A stretch of 64,000 nt of DNA from Chryseobacterium sp. SNU WT5 (GCF_007362475.1 NZ_CP041687.1:1116001-1180000); one strand, 5' to 3'; shown: positions 1 through 8,073, counted from the stretch's first letter. Numbers and translations: made by a program. Notes: a model not told the origin generated them from the letters alone.

Positions 1-1124
1 GGATTCTCTGTTATCCAACTTATGGTGGAAGTGGCATCGTTGCTACGGAACTTGGTATGGCACTCGCAAATAAAGGTTATGAAGTACATTTTATAAGTTC
101 TGCATTGCCTGCGAGATTAGACATCACCAATCCTAATATATTTTTTCATAAAGTAAACGTGCAGACCTATCCCCTGTTCCAATATCAACCCTACGATATT
201 GCGCTTTCGTCTATGATTTACCGAGTCGTAAATTTATATAAATTGGATTTACTCCATGCGCATTACGCCATTCCTTATGCTTACGCTGCATTTACTGCAA
301 AGCAAATGCTGAAAGAAGAAGGTAAAGATATTCCGTTGGTAACAACCCTTCACGGAACAGACATTACCTTGGTAGGACAACACCCAAGCTACAAACACGC
401 AGTTGAATTCTCTATTAATCAATCCAATACGATCACATCCGTTTCTGAAAGCTTAAAAAAAGATACCCTACAATTATTTAAAATCACCAAAGAAATTCAG
501 GTAATCACCAATTTTATTGATAACGATGAATTTCAAAAGGAATCAGATTGTAGGCGAAATCATTTCGCAACGAAAGAAGAAAAGATACTCATCCACGTTT
601 CCAATCTCCGTCCGGTAAAGCGGGTACAAGATGTTTTACAGATTTTCAAAAATGTAAATGCAAAAGTAAAATCCAAACTGATCATCATCGGAGAAGGTCC
701 TGATATGGAAATTATCAATGAGTTTCTAGAAGACCATCCAGATTTAATTGGAAAAGTTCGTCTGCTCGGAAAAGTTAATGATCTTTATAAAATCCTTCAA
801 CTTTCTGATGTATTTTTACTTCCTTCGGAACAGGAAAGTTTCGGTTTGGCAGCTTTGGAGGCTATGGCCGCAGAAACTCCCGTAATTAGTTCAAATGCAG
901 GCGGTATCCCAGAGGTTAATATTCAGGGAGAAACCGGTTATCTTACAGAAATTGGAAATGTTGAAGCAATGAGTAATTACACTATTAAACTCCTGAGCGA
1001 CGAAAAGCTTCTCATTCAAATGAAGAAAAATGCCAAGGAACAAGCTTTAAAATTTGATTTAAAAAACATCCTGCCCGTTTACGAAAAAATGTATGCCGAC
1101 ACCCTGCATCATTTCCAAAAATAG
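1..1124 (+). CDS. bshA: N-acetyl-alpha-D-glucosaminyl L-malate synthase BshA (5' partial)
   Basis: Glycosyltransferase (GT4, GT-B fold) that joins GlcNAc from UDP-GlcNAc to L-malate, the first step of bacillithiol synthesis in the cytosol. The frame is already open at base 3, and reads CYPTYGGSGIVATELG before the first ATG at 57. That is the usual BshA N-terminus, so the true start lies just outside the window and the ATG at 57 is internal. Also visible are LHGTDIT (about residue 100 from base 57) and the C-terminal EQESFGLAALEAMA element of GT4 enzymes, which binds the nucleotide sugar. The deacetylase for the next step, bshB1, lies about 7 kb away on the other strand. Assignment is firm; only the first few residues are missing. 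Confidence 0.93.
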   Translation, partial: ILCYPTYGGSGIVATELGMALANKGYEVHFISSALPARLDITNPNIFFHKVNVQTYPLFQYQPYDIALSSMIYRVVNLYKLDLLHAHYAIPYAYAAFTAKQMLKEEGKDIPLVTTLHGTDITLVGQHPSYKHAVEFSINQSNTITSVSESLKKDTLQLFKITKEIQVITNFIDNDEFQKESDCRRNHFATKEEKILIHVSNLRPVKRVQDVLQIFKNVNAKVKSKLIIIGEGPDMEIINEFLEDHPDLIGKVRLLGKVNDLYKILQLSDVFLLPSEQESFGLAALEAMAAETPVISSNAGGIPEVNIQGETGYLTEIGNVEAMSNYTIKLLSDEKLLIQMKKNAKEQALKFDLKNILPVYEKMYADTLHHFQK

Positions 1125-1185
1125 TTATTTCACTCTTTTCTAATCAGAATTTGCTTTGTTACTTTGTGATTAAAGGGTTCTGACC

Positions 1186-2448
1186 ATGAATGAAAAATTA
1201 CTCCAATATCTGTGGAATTTCAAAATTTTCAATAATTTTGATTTTAAAGATGTACAGGGAAATACTCTTGAGATCTTAGAATTTGGAACTTGGAATTTTG
1301 ATTCGGGGCCAGATTTTCTTTTAGGTAAAATTAAAACGAAAGACTTAGTTTTAGTTGGAAACATAGAACTTCACGTGAAATCTTCGGACTGGATCTTCCA
1401 CCGTCATTCTGGCAATCCCGAATTTAAGAATATTATCGCACACGTAGTATTCATCCATGATATCGAAATTGAGGAATTTACAGACAACAACATTCCGACC
1501 TTAGAATTAAAAAATTATATTGATGAAAAACTGCTTTCAAAATATCAACTGCTGTTAGAGCAAACTCAATTCATTCCCTGTGAGAAAATATTTGACATCA
1601 AGCATTTACCGGTAAATTTCCATGAAGAAAATCTACTGAAGAAACTAGATGTAAAATCGATTGAAATCGAGGAAAGATTGCAAACCTTCAAGAACAATTA
1701 CGAAGCTGTTTTGTTTCATCAACTCGCCTACGCGTTCGGATTAAAAGTAAATGCACCGCTATTTAAGCAACTAGCAGAAAGTATAAATTATACCATCTTC
1801 AATAAAATCAGGCAGAATCAAACCCAATTAGAGGCACTTCTATTCGGAATGTGCAACTGGCTGGAAAATCCGCTAGATGAACAAACTACAATATGGAAAC
1901 GTGAATTCGAGTTTTTGAAAAAGAAATATCAGCTATCAGAAACATTTATCCATCCTAAGTTTTCAAAATTGAGACCACCGAACTTTCCTACCATTCGCCT
2001 TTCCCAATTGGCGTCCCTCTATCATGCTAATCAAAATCTCTTTTCAAAATTGATTACTGCAAAAAATATTGACCAACTCTACTTTATTTTTACAAAAGTA
2101 GCAGCCAGTGAATATTGGTATAACCATTATAATTTTGGCAAAATCTCTCCGGTACAAACTGAGAAAAGGTTAACTAAGGATTTTATAGCGCTTATTCTTA
2201 TCAATGCCGTTTTACCTTTAAGATATACTTATCATAAAAATACTTCAGCGAGTATTGTAGAAGACATTTCCACCTTGTACCAGAATATTCCTGCCGAAAA
2301 CAACACCATTATCGAAAACTGGAAATCCTTAGGAGCTCATCCTAAAAACGCACTCGAATCTCAATCTTTACTATATCATTATCATCATTTATGTCTCACA
2401 AAAAACTGCTTAAACTGTAGTATTGGGCTAAGTTTAATGAAATCTTGA
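1186..2448 (+). CDS. DUF2851 family protein
   Basis: A 420-residue cytosolic protein of unknown function, recognised as the DUF2851 family common in Bacteroidota. The N-terminal part carries the family pattern LEFGTWNFDSGPDF (about residues 31-45) followed by NIELHVKSSDW and a His-rich HRHSGNPEF stretch. The C-terminus has a cysteine-rich element (CLTKNCLNC, about residues 404-413), which could bind a metal; that is inference. No signal peptide or membrane segment is seen. It starts 61 bases after bshA and could be cotranscribed with it. A hairpin terminator follows at 2502. The family has no assigned activity and none is proposed here. Confidence 0.85.
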   Translation: MNEKLLQYLWNFKIFNNFDFKDVQGNTLEILEFGTWNFDSGPDFLLGKIKTKDLVLVGNIELHVKSSDWIFHRHSGNPEFKNIIAHVVFIHDIEIEEFTDNNIPTLELKNYIDEKLLSKYQLLLEQTQFIPCEKIFDIKHLPVNFHEENLLKKLDVKSIEIEERLQTFKNNYEAVLFHQLAYAFGLKVNAPLFKQLAESINYTIFNKIRQNQTQLEALLFGMCNWLENPLDEQTTIWKREFEFLKKKYQLSETFIHPKFSKLRPPNFPTIRLSQLASLYHANQNLFSKLITAKNIDQLYFIFTKVAASEYWYNHYNFGKISPVQTEKRLTKDFIALILINAVLPLRYTYHKNTSASIVEDISTLYQNIPAENNTIIENWKSLGAHPKNALESQSLLYHYHHLCLTKNCLNCSIGLSLMKS

Positions 2449-2501
2449 TTCCCATATTAACCAAATTGTAAATGAAACAATGTTATCTTTTTTAAAGTAA
2501 A

Positions 2502-2525
2502 AAAGCAACCCGAAAAGGTTGCTTT
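2502..2525. terminator. bidirectional hairpin terminator between DUF2851 gene and yajC
   Basis: AAAGCAACC (2502-2510) pairs with GGTTGCTTT (2517-2525) around a 6-base loop. A-rich sequence lies on one side and T-rich on the other, so it can serve the two convergent transcription units. Confidence 0.8.
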
Positions 2526-2546
2526 ATATTTTAGTAACGACAGAAA

Positions 2547-2873
2547 TTACTTTGTTTCTGTCGTGTTATCGGGAAAACGCTGTTGTGTGAATTCTCTAGA
2601 AATCGCTGCTTTTTCAAACTTCAATTTTCCTGAAAGTGTTTCTATTACAACCCCATCTTCCTGAATTTGAGCAATTCTTCCATGCATACCCGAAGTAGTC
2701 ACTATTCGGCTGCCTACTTTAATTTCTGCTTGAAAATTTTTCTCTTGTTTTGACTTCTTCATTTGTGGGCGAATCATAAGGAAATAAAACCCTACGAACA
2801 TAAGACCCATCATTAGCATTGTTGGCATCATAGAACCTTCTGCTCCGGCTGCCTGTAAAAATATTGTTATCAT
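2547..2873 (-). CDS. yajC: preprotein translocase subunit YajC
   Basis: 108-residue single-pass inner-membrane protein associated with SecDF and the Sec translocon. One hydrophobic segment (about residues 15-35) is followed at once by the family signature FYFLMIRPQMKKSK, then a small domain with VGSRIVTTSGMHG and VVIETLSG typical of YajC. Length is normal. It is the last gene of the leftward nusB - DUF1573 - yajC group, 12 bases after the DUF1573 gene, and is followed by a hairpin terminator. The assignment is firm. Confidence 0.95.
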   Translation of the reverse strand: MITIFLQAAGAEGSMMPTMLMMGLMFVGFYFLMIRPQMKKSKQEKNFQAEIKVGSRIVTTSGMHGRIAQIQEDGVVIETLSGKLKFEKAAISREFTQQRFPDNTTETK

Positions 2874-2885
2874 TATATAAATTTA

Positions 2886-3392
2886 TTAAGGTTGAATATC
2901 GGCAGAGAAACTCAGCACGATCGGTGTTTTCTCTACGTTTGCGAAAACTTCTGCTTGCTTATTAACCATTCCATCAAAATCGGAAGAGTTAAACTTTAAA
3001 GTAATTTTCCCTTTCTTCCCAGGAAGAATTGGTTCTTTTGTATAATCCGGAACGGTACAACCACAACCAGGTTTAACCTGTGAAATGATCAAAGGATTTG
3101 CGCCCGTATTTGTAATTTCATAAATGTGCTCTTTCTGATCTCCTTTTTTTATCTTGCCAAAATCAAAATGTGATTCTGACAATGCGATATTGGTTAGAGG
3201 TTTAGACTGCGCAGTTTCTATCATCTCTTTTTGCGCATCTACAACTGGAGCATCTATCACAGAAGCATTACTTGTAGGAGCTTCCACAACGTTTTCTTCT
3301 TGAACAACAAGTTGATCTGCTTTTTGATCTTTTTTACAACTTACAACTGTAAACGCGATAATAAAAGGCGCTATTTTAATAAAATTTCTCAT
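2886..3392 (-). CDS. DUF1573 domain lipoprotein
   Basis: 168-residue exported protein. The N-terminus has a charged start, a hydrophobic core and a lipobox ending FTVVSC (cysteine near residue 19), so it is a predicted lipoprotein. After a low-complexity linker rich in Val, Asp and Ala, a DUF1573 domain spans about residues 75-165: HFDFGKIKKGDQKEH, then PGCGCTVPDYTKEPILPGKKG. This is an Ig-like (ASPM-SPD-2-Hydin type) beta fold with the usual CGC motif. Function is unknown; the family is very common in Bacteroidota. It starts one base after the nusB stop and lies between nusB and yajC. Confidence 0.88.
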   Translation of the reverse strand: MRNFIKIAPFIIAFTVVSCKKDQKADQLVVQEENVVEAPTSNASVIDAPVVDAQKEMIETAQSKPLTNIALSESHFDFGKIKKGDQKEHIYEITNTGANPLIISQVKPGCGCTVPDYTKEPILPGKKGKITLKFNSSDFDGMVNKQAEVFANVEKTPIVLSFSADIQP

Positions 3393-3393
3393 A

Positions 3394-4299
3394 TTAACTT
3401 CTGTTTAAATCTTTAGTATACTTATCTAAAATCCCATTGATAAAAATGTTAGAACGATCGGTAGAGAAAACTTTGGAGATTTCAATATATTCATTGATAA
3501 TAACTCTGGCTGGTGTCAAAGGAAAATAGTCCAGCTCTGTTATTGCAGTAATGATAATAATTTTATCAAGTAAAGAAATACGATCAAGATCCCAGTTTAC
3601 TAACCTGCCTTCCAGTTTTTTCTCATTTTCTTCCCAATGATTCAATGACTCTTTTAAAAGTTTTCGTGTAAATTCGCGATCATCTTCATCCTTGATCATC
3701 TTGATTAAAGTGTGACTAGGCTCATTTTCTTTGAAAAATCCTATTGTTTTTTGAACCATAGAATTAGAAATGTGAAAATCATCTGCCCAGCATAATTCCT
3801 TTTCTTCAAGATGCTCATGAAAATCTTCGTTTTCAGCAATATATCTTAAAAATAGCTTACCGATAAATTTTTGATCTTCCTCAAAAGAATAGCCATCTTC
3901 TTTCATGAAATCCTGATACCTTTTACCGGCAGTCATTCTTTGAAAGGTTTTAACCATCAATTCATCGTATTTGTCCCATTTTAAATCCTGATGTTTAGAA
4001 GTAAAAGAAAGCCTTTCCTGATTTTCCTCAATTTTAATCAATACCTGATTAGTGATAAACTTTTTATTTGGATTTGTATCTAAGTCTGTTTTCAAATACT
4101 TATTCTTTCCAATTTCGATCTGTCGTTCTGCGAGATCTTTAAGCGCCACTAAGAAATTGAGCTGATAAATATATAAATGATATATTTTATCGATTTCTGA
4201 GAACATATTTTTCTCTAAAACATCAAATTTTATGGGGTTTTGATAATAAGAATAAAGTGATCCCACCACCTTTTCACGAATTTGTCTTCTTCCTAACAT
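3394..4299 (-). CDS. nusB: transcription antitermination factor NusB
   Basis: RNA-binding antitermination protein that acts with NusE (S10) on boxA of rRNA transcripts. The start MLGRRQIREKVVGSLYSY and the C-terminal part (LLDKIIIITAITELDYFP, then ARVIINEYIEISK) are typical of NusB. At 301 residues it is about twice the length of E. coli NusB: the middle contains an extra helical region, as is usual in Flavobacteriia. First gene of the leftward nusB - DUF1573 - yajC group; a TAnnTTTG box lies 23 bases upstream. Confidence 0.92.
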   Translation of the reverse strand: MLGRRQIREKVVGSLYSYYQNPIKFDVLEKNMFSEIDKIYHLYIYQLNFLVALKDLAERQIEIGKNKYLKTDLDTNPNKKFITNQVLIKIEENQERLSFTSKHQDLKWDKYDELMVKTFQRMTAGKRYQDFMKEDGYSFEEDQKFIGKLFLRYIAENEDFHEHLEEKELCWADDFHISNSMVQKTIGFFKENEPSHTLIKMIKDEDDREFTRKLLKESLNHWEENEKKLEGRLVNWDLDRISLLDKIIIITAITELDYFPLTPARVIINEYIEISKVFSTDRSNIFINGILDKYTKDLNRS

Positions 4300-4321
4300 T
4301 TCAAAGAGCTTTTAATGGGTG

Positions 4322-4329
4322 CAAAGATA
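4322..4329 (-). promoter_or_regulatory. -7 promoter box upstream of nusB
   Basis: On the minus strand this reads TATCTTTG, an exact match to the Bacteroidota -7 consensus TAnnTTTG, 23 bases before the nusB ATG. No TTG at the usual -33 spacing was found. Confidence 0.55.
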
Positions 4330-4419
4330 GATTATTTGAGTGACTTATTTTAAGTGTAATTCTAAGAAATATTTTTGTTGAAATATTTTTACGTATAATA
4401 TAAAATATTTTATTTATTT

Positions 4420-4427
4420 TAGCTTTG
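4420..4427 (+). promoter_or_regulatory. -7 promoter box upstream of the broken lipoprotein gene
   Basis: TAGCTTTG matches TAnnTTTG. It would give a leader of about 80 bases before the ATG at 4512. The survival of a consensus box suggests that the interrupted gene may still be transcribed. Confidence 0.5.
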
Positions 4428-4511
4428 TAAAAAAATAACAAATGATTTGTTGCGTATTGTCTGTGTGCGTAAATATCTTAAACAACTTCAGGCAAAATTA
4501 AAAAAAACGTT

Positions 4512-5213
4512 ATGATAAAAAAATTAAAATTGAAACATTTATGGTAATTAGTGTTAAGCTTATTAGTAGTTGCTTGTAATAGGGATATAGATTCCACTAA
4601 AAGCGACTTCGTTTTATTAAAAGAAAGTACTACAAAAATGTCAAATACATTGCTAGACTTAGGAGCAAGTGGAATTATAAAAAGTGGGGACGTTTATACA
4701 TTCACTTCTTATAGAGGATTATATTTGCACAAAAAAAAGGAAAATTTATCAAATTTTTCATTTAAATATATTAATAATGAAATTTCGTTTGCAGATACGG
4801 ACTCTTATAAAATATATTTACAAGACAATAAATTCTTCGTCAAAACACCTTATTTTCAAGGCTCATTAGACAACATTGAGCAAAAGTTTTTGAATGAAGA
4901 TGCTAAGCTTAATATTTAATTAATATTTTTAGGTGAAGTCACTTCTCCTAATATATCTGGTAAAATCGAATATAATTTATACAAAAATAATATGACAAGC
5001 TCTTCAAAGATTAGAGAGGCTTGTTCTTTTTGGGATACTGTTTATAATGTAGGAGTAGGAATGAATGGCGCTGCTGCTAAGGCAAATTTAACTCATAATA
5101 TTGCAACTGATATGATGGATGGCGACTTAAACGGATGCATAACAATTGGGGCACCTGAAACCAGCACCATAGGAGCTGTAAGTTATGCTACCCAAGCATG
5201 GTGTTGTAAATAA
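4512..5213 (+). pseudogene. lipoprotein gene interrupted by two in-frame TAA codons
   Basis: One continuous frame from ATG 4512 to TAA 5211-5213 is broken only by TAA at 4545-4547 and TAA at 4917-4919. Read through, the first codons give a K-rich start and then W*LVLSLLVVAC, a complete lipoprotein signal with lipobox ending at Cys; the first stop falls at the edge of its hydrophobic core. The stretch between the second stop and the next ATG (4920-4991) is also open and reads naturally (LGEVTSPNISGKIEYNLY). The C-terminal part has four cysteines (EACSFW, NGCITIG and a CC two residues before the end). The GTG at 4551 would give a signal with no positive charge, so it is a poor alternative start. 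The piece 4551-4919 could still be made as a cytosolic fragment. Family not recognised. Base composition is more AT-rich than the flanks. Confidence 0.6.
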
Positions 5214-5224
5214 ATAATCTAATT

Positions 5225-5428
5225 ATGTTATTACTAATTAATCCATATATTATTTTCAGCTTAGCACTGATTATATTTATCACTTATTTATATGCAGTTA
5301 TGATTGTATATAATGATAAAAAATCATTATTATTTAATATAATCTTGATTATTATTATTCCCATCATAGCACCTTCAGTGATTATTTTAATCCATCTTTT
5401 AGAAAAATACAGATATAATTTAAGATAA
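5225..5428 (+). CDS. small two-helix membrane protein
   Basis: 67 residues, ATG start, 11 bases after the interrupted lipoprotein frame. It has two strongly hydrophobic segments (about residues 5-27 and 35-57), joined by a short polar loop YNDKKS, and a basic tail EKYRYNLR. The pattern is like the small PLDc_N-type or immunity-type membrane proteins, but no signature is decisive. It is followed by a strong terminator, so it probably shares the transcript of the broken lipoprotein gene. Function unknown; it could be an orphan partner or immunity protein of that gene, which is inference only. Confidence 0.55.
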   Translation: MLLLINPYIIFSLALIIFITYLYAVMIVYNDKKSLLFNIILIIIIPIIAPSVIILIHLLEKYRYNLR

Positions 5429-5492
5429 AAATTGGTCGCAGTTGTTATTTCAAATTTTGTGGATATTAGTGCAGCTATTTAAATTACTGAGT

Positions 5493-5527
5493 AAACAGTA
5501 TCAAAGTATTTGATACTGTTTTTTTTA
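5493..5527 (+). terminator. rho-independent terminator after the small membrane protein
   Basis: AAACAGTATCAAA (5493-5505) pairs with TTTGATACTGTTT (5509-5521), a 13-base-pair stem with loop GTA, followed by a run of T. It separates the accessory patch from the ABC exporter. Confidence 0.85.
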
Positions 5528-5676
5528 TCTTTAAATTTTATCTCACAACTTGAATATCTTACCTAATTATTAATGTAGTTCAATTACATTTTTATTTAGG
5601 AGTTTATTTTAATAAATATTCAAATGGTTATATAATAATTTTATGTGAAATAATAACTTCTCAAATTTCAATTTAT
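5522..5676. other. AT-rich intergenic stretch between terminator and ABC exporter promoter
   Basis: From the small membrane protein stop (5428) to the ABC exporter start (5729) there are 300 bases without a gene. They hold the terminator at 5493 and the promoter box at 5677. The rest is AT-rich sequence in which I see no reading frame or RNA structure. Confidence 0.5.
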
Positions 5677-5684
5677 TACTTTTG
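5677..5684 (+). promoter_or_regulatory. -7 promoter box that fixes the ABC exporter start
   Basis: TACTTTTG matches TAnnTTTG. Its last base is the first base of a GTG codon (5684) in the exporter frame, so transcription would begin after that GTG and translation must start at the ATG at 5729. Confidence 0.6.
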
Positions 5685-5728
5685 TGTCGCTTAATTGGCA
5701 AGAATATTGTCGGATAGCGATCTTATTT

Positions 5729-7390
5729 ATGAATGCACTCAAAACCCTTAATCCCTATTTTTGGAAACATAAAACACTCTTGTTTTATGGTTTTTTATTC
5801 ATTATTGCCAGCAATTTCTTTAATATTTATAAGGTTCAGTTCGTCGGTAGATCCATTGACGAAATTTCTAATACATCCAGTCTTGGATTTAATAAGCAAG
5901 TATTGTACTATGTTGGAATCATTGTAGGATCATCTTTGCTTACGGGCTTCTTCACCTTTATGATGCGGCAAACGATCATTGTATCCTCAAGAAGAATTGA
6001 ATATGAATTAAAAAATAAGATTTACAAACATTACCAAGAACTTTCACTAACGGACTTTAAAAAAACGACTATTGGTGATTTGATGAATAGACTGAGTGAA
6101 GATGTTGTCGCTGTTCGTATGTATTTAGGTCCGGGAGTAATGTATATAGTCAATTTGCTTATCCTACTTATTATCACCAGTATTTACATGCTGAAAACAA
6201 ATACAGAAATGACTTTATGGTCTTTGATCCCTTTACCAATATTATCTTTTCTGATTTATAAAGTAAGTTCGATCATCAACAAAAAGTCGAAAATCATGCA
6301 GAAGAGCCAGTCTGCAATTTCAACTTTTGTACAAGATAGTTTCTCTGGGATTCGGGTAGTAAAATTTTTCGCTAAAGAAAGTTATATCGAAGAAAGTTAC
6401 GGAACCAAAGTAAAGGACTACCAGGATAAATCTTTGGATCTGGCGAAAACGGAAGCATACTTTTTCACGATTATTCTTTTTGTAATTGGTTTATTGAATG
6501 TGGTCATCCTATTATTAGGCGGTCAAAAATATCTGAACAATGAACTTACAGTCGGGAAAATTGCTGATTTCTTTTTATACATTAATATTCTTATTTTCCC
6601 CTTTTCTATGGTCGGTTGGGTCACTTCAATCAATCAACGGGCAGAAGCCTCAATGTCCCGAATTAATGAATTTCTAGACATGAAAAGTGACATTATCAAT
6701 ACCAATAATGATCAATATATTATTAAAGGAGACATCGAATTCAGAAATGTATCGTATGTTTATCCGAATACAGGAATTAAGGCGCTAGATCGGTTAAGTT
6801 TTAAAATCTCAGCGGGTAAATCATTAGCGATCATGGGCAAGACTGGAAGCGGGAAATCAACGATTGCACTGTTGCTTTGTCGCTTGATCGATCCATCAGA
6901 AGGAGAAATCCTGATCGATGGAAAAAATTTAAAAGACCATAATCTTGAGATTTACCGTAAGTTCATTGGTTATATTCCACAGGAAAGTTTTTTATTTTCG
7001 GATACAATAGAAAACAATATTGGTTTTGCGATCGATAAGCCATCACTTGATAAGGTGATAGCGTATGCTAAAAAAGCAGACGTTCATAAAAACATCATCG
7101 AATTCAAAGATCAATACAAGACAATGGTTGGAGAGCGCGGAGTGATGCTTTCGGGAGGGCAGAAACAACGGATCTGTATAGCAAGAGCTTTAATTAAAGA
7201 GCCAAGTATTCTAATTTTTGACGATTCTCTGTCGGCTCTGGATACCGAAACGGAAGAAAATATATTACAAAACATTGAAAATCAAATTCAAAACTGTACT
7301 TCAATTATTATTACCCACCGACCTAGCAGTGCGAAAAGGGCGGATAAAATACTGAACCTCACCCCAGTAGAAAATGAAAATTTGAATTAA
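5729..7390 (+). CDS. ABC-type exporter (transmembrane and ATPase domains fused)
   Basis: 553-residue half-transporter that exports an unknown substrate across the inner membrane. Residues 1-300 form the six-helix exporter domain; residues 325-545 form the ATPase: Walker A GKTGSGKS, Q-loop YIPQESFLFS, signature LSGGQKQR, Walker B ILIFDD and H-loop ITHRP. The residue after the Walker B aspartate is Asp rather than the catalytic Glu, as in the degenerate half of MdlA/BmrC-type heterodimers; no partner gene is nearby. The GTG at 5684 would add 15 residues but overlaps the promoter box, so ATG 5729 is used. No C39 peptidase domain is present, so a link with the neighbouring peptide-like gene is not supported. 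Confidence 0.88.
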   Translation: MNALKTLNPYFWKHKTLLFYGFLFIIASNFFNIYKVQFVGRSIDEISNTSSLGFNKQVLYYVGIIVGSSLLTGFFTFMMRQTIIVSSRRIEYELKNKIYKHYQELSLTDFKKTTIGDLMNRLSEDVVAVRMYLGPGVMYIVNLLILLIITSIYMLKTNTEMTLWSLIPLPILSFLIYKVSSIINKKSKIMQKSQSAISTFVQDSFSGIRVVKFFAKESYIEESYGTKVKDYQDKSLDLAKTEAYFFTIILFVIGLLNVVILLLGGQKYLNNELTVGKIADFFLYINILIFPFSMVGWVTSINQRAEASMSRINEFLDMKSDIINTNNDQYIIKGDIEFRNVSYVYPNTGIKALDRLSFKISAGKSLAIMGKTGSGKSTIALLLCRLIDPSEGEILIDGKNLKDHNLEIYRKFIGYIPQESFLFSDTIENNIGFAIDKPSLDKVIAYAKKADVHKNIIEFKDQYKTMVGERGVMLSGGQKQRICIARALIKEPSILIFDDSLSALDTETEENILQNIENQIQNCTSIIITHRPSSAKRADKILNLTPVENENLN

Positions 7391-7445
7391 ATCATCAATT
7401 TATTATGAATAACCTATTTTATCAGTAAATAGTTACAAATATATT

Positions 7446-7474
7446 TTGCATTTAAAAGAAATCTTTTATATTTG
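7446..7474 (+). promoter_or_regulatory. Bacteroidota-type promoter of the DUF3276 gene
   Basis: TTG (7446-7448), an 18-base spacer, then TATATTTG (7467-7474). This is a full match to TTG-N17-23-TAnnTTTG, 30 bases before the ATG. Confidence 0.75.
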
Positions 7475-7504
7475 TTTAACAAAGATTTCAAAAAATAGCT
7501 ACAA

Positions 7505-7840
7505 ATGAGTGAATACAAGGAACGCCACGAAAATGAAATTTTCACCAAGGTTTTGAAGGCCGGGAGAAGAACATATTTCTTTGACGTGCGTGAAACAAAA
7601 GCAGGGGATTACTATCTAACAATTACCGAAAGTAAAAAAAACTTTGGCGAAAACGGAGAAGCATCTTTTGAAAAACATAAAATATATCTTTACAAAGAAG
7701 ATTTTAAAAGTTTCGAAGAAATGTTTAAAGATTCCACAGATTTTATCATTAGCCAAAAAGGAGAAGATGTAATTTCTGAAAAACATGATAAAGATTTCAA
7801 AACAAAATCATTTACCATTGACTCAGACGAGGAAATTTAA
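7505..7840 (+). CDS. DUF3276 (PUR-alpha-like) nucleic-acid-binding protein
   Basis: 111 residues. The core (about residues 8-85) has the DUF3276 pattern: IFTKVLKAGRRTYFFDVRET, then DYYLTITESKK and KIYLYKEDFKSFEEMF, the beta-beta-beta-alpha arrangement of PUR repeats, which bind single-stranded DNA or RNA. An acidic tail follows (SDEEI at the end). The family is almost limited to Bacteroidota and Spirochaetes; no specific role is known. It is a single gene with its own promoter and a strong hairpin terminator. Confidence 0.88.
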   Translation: MSEYKERHENEIFTKVLKAGRRTYFFDVRETKAGDYYLTITESKKNFGENGEASFEKHKIYLYKEDFKSFEEMFKDSTDFIISQKGEDVISEKHDKDFKTKSFTIDSDEEI

Positions 7841-7856
7841 ACTTCTAAATAGATAT

Positions 7857-7887
7857 AAAAAAGCATTCAATTTTGGATGCTTTTTTT
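7857..7887 (+). terminator. terminator of the DUF3276 gene
   Basis: AAAAAAGCAT (7857-7866) pairs with ATGCTTTTTT (7877-7886), followed by a further T. Confidence 0.85.
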
Positions 7888-7931
7888 GGTCCTGTTTTCC
7901 CTATATTTCAGATAACACTTACTAAAAAGAA

Positions 7932-7958
7932 AAAACGCATTGAAAATCAATGCGTTTT
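7932..7958 (-). terminator. terminator of tRNA-His
   Basis: Eleven-base stem, AAAACGCATTG (7932-7942) with CAATGCGTTTT (7948-7958) and a 5-base loop. It lies a few bases beyond the 3' end of the leftward tRNA; the minus strand ends in T residues. Confidence 0.75.
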
Positions 7959-7964
7959 AACGTG

Positions 7965-8039
7965 GGTGAATGAGGGGTCTCGAACCCCCGACCTCCGGAA
8001 CCACAATCCGGCGCTCTAACCAACTGAGCTACAATCACC
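7965..8039 (-). tRNA. tRNA-His (anticodon GTG)
   Basis: Read on the minus strand, it has a full cloverleaf: D arm beginning TAGCTC, anticodon stem CCGGA/TCCGG with GTG in the loop, and a T arm with GGTTCGAGACC. A G at position -1 faces C73, the bacterial tRNA-His identity pair. The acceptor stem GTGATTG/CATTCAC has one T-T mismatch (position 5 with 68). The 3' CCA is not fully encoded, so it must be added by the CCA enzyme. Confidence 0.95.
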
Positions 8040-8073
8040 GTTTGAGGTTGCAAATATAAGATTTTTCGATATA

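Noticed and set aside
57-1124. ATG at 57 as the real start of bshA
   Set aside because: The frame is open to base 3 and codes the conserved BshA N-terminus before this ATG; the gene is cut by the window edge.
4992-5213. Independent 73-residue peptide gene starting at ATG 4992
   Set aside because: The frame upstream (4920-4991) is open and reads as natural protein in the same frame as the lipoprotein; an independent start is less likely than a broken longer gene.
5429-5481. Continuation of the 67-residue membrane protein past its stop
   Set aside because: Only 17 open codons follow in frame, with no hydrophobic or conserved pattern; chance.
4300-7390. Peptide-export (bacteriocin-like) locus joining the broken lipoprotein, small membrane protein and ABC exporter
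   Set aside because: A strong terminator and a separate promoter divide them, and the exporter lacks a peptidase domain.
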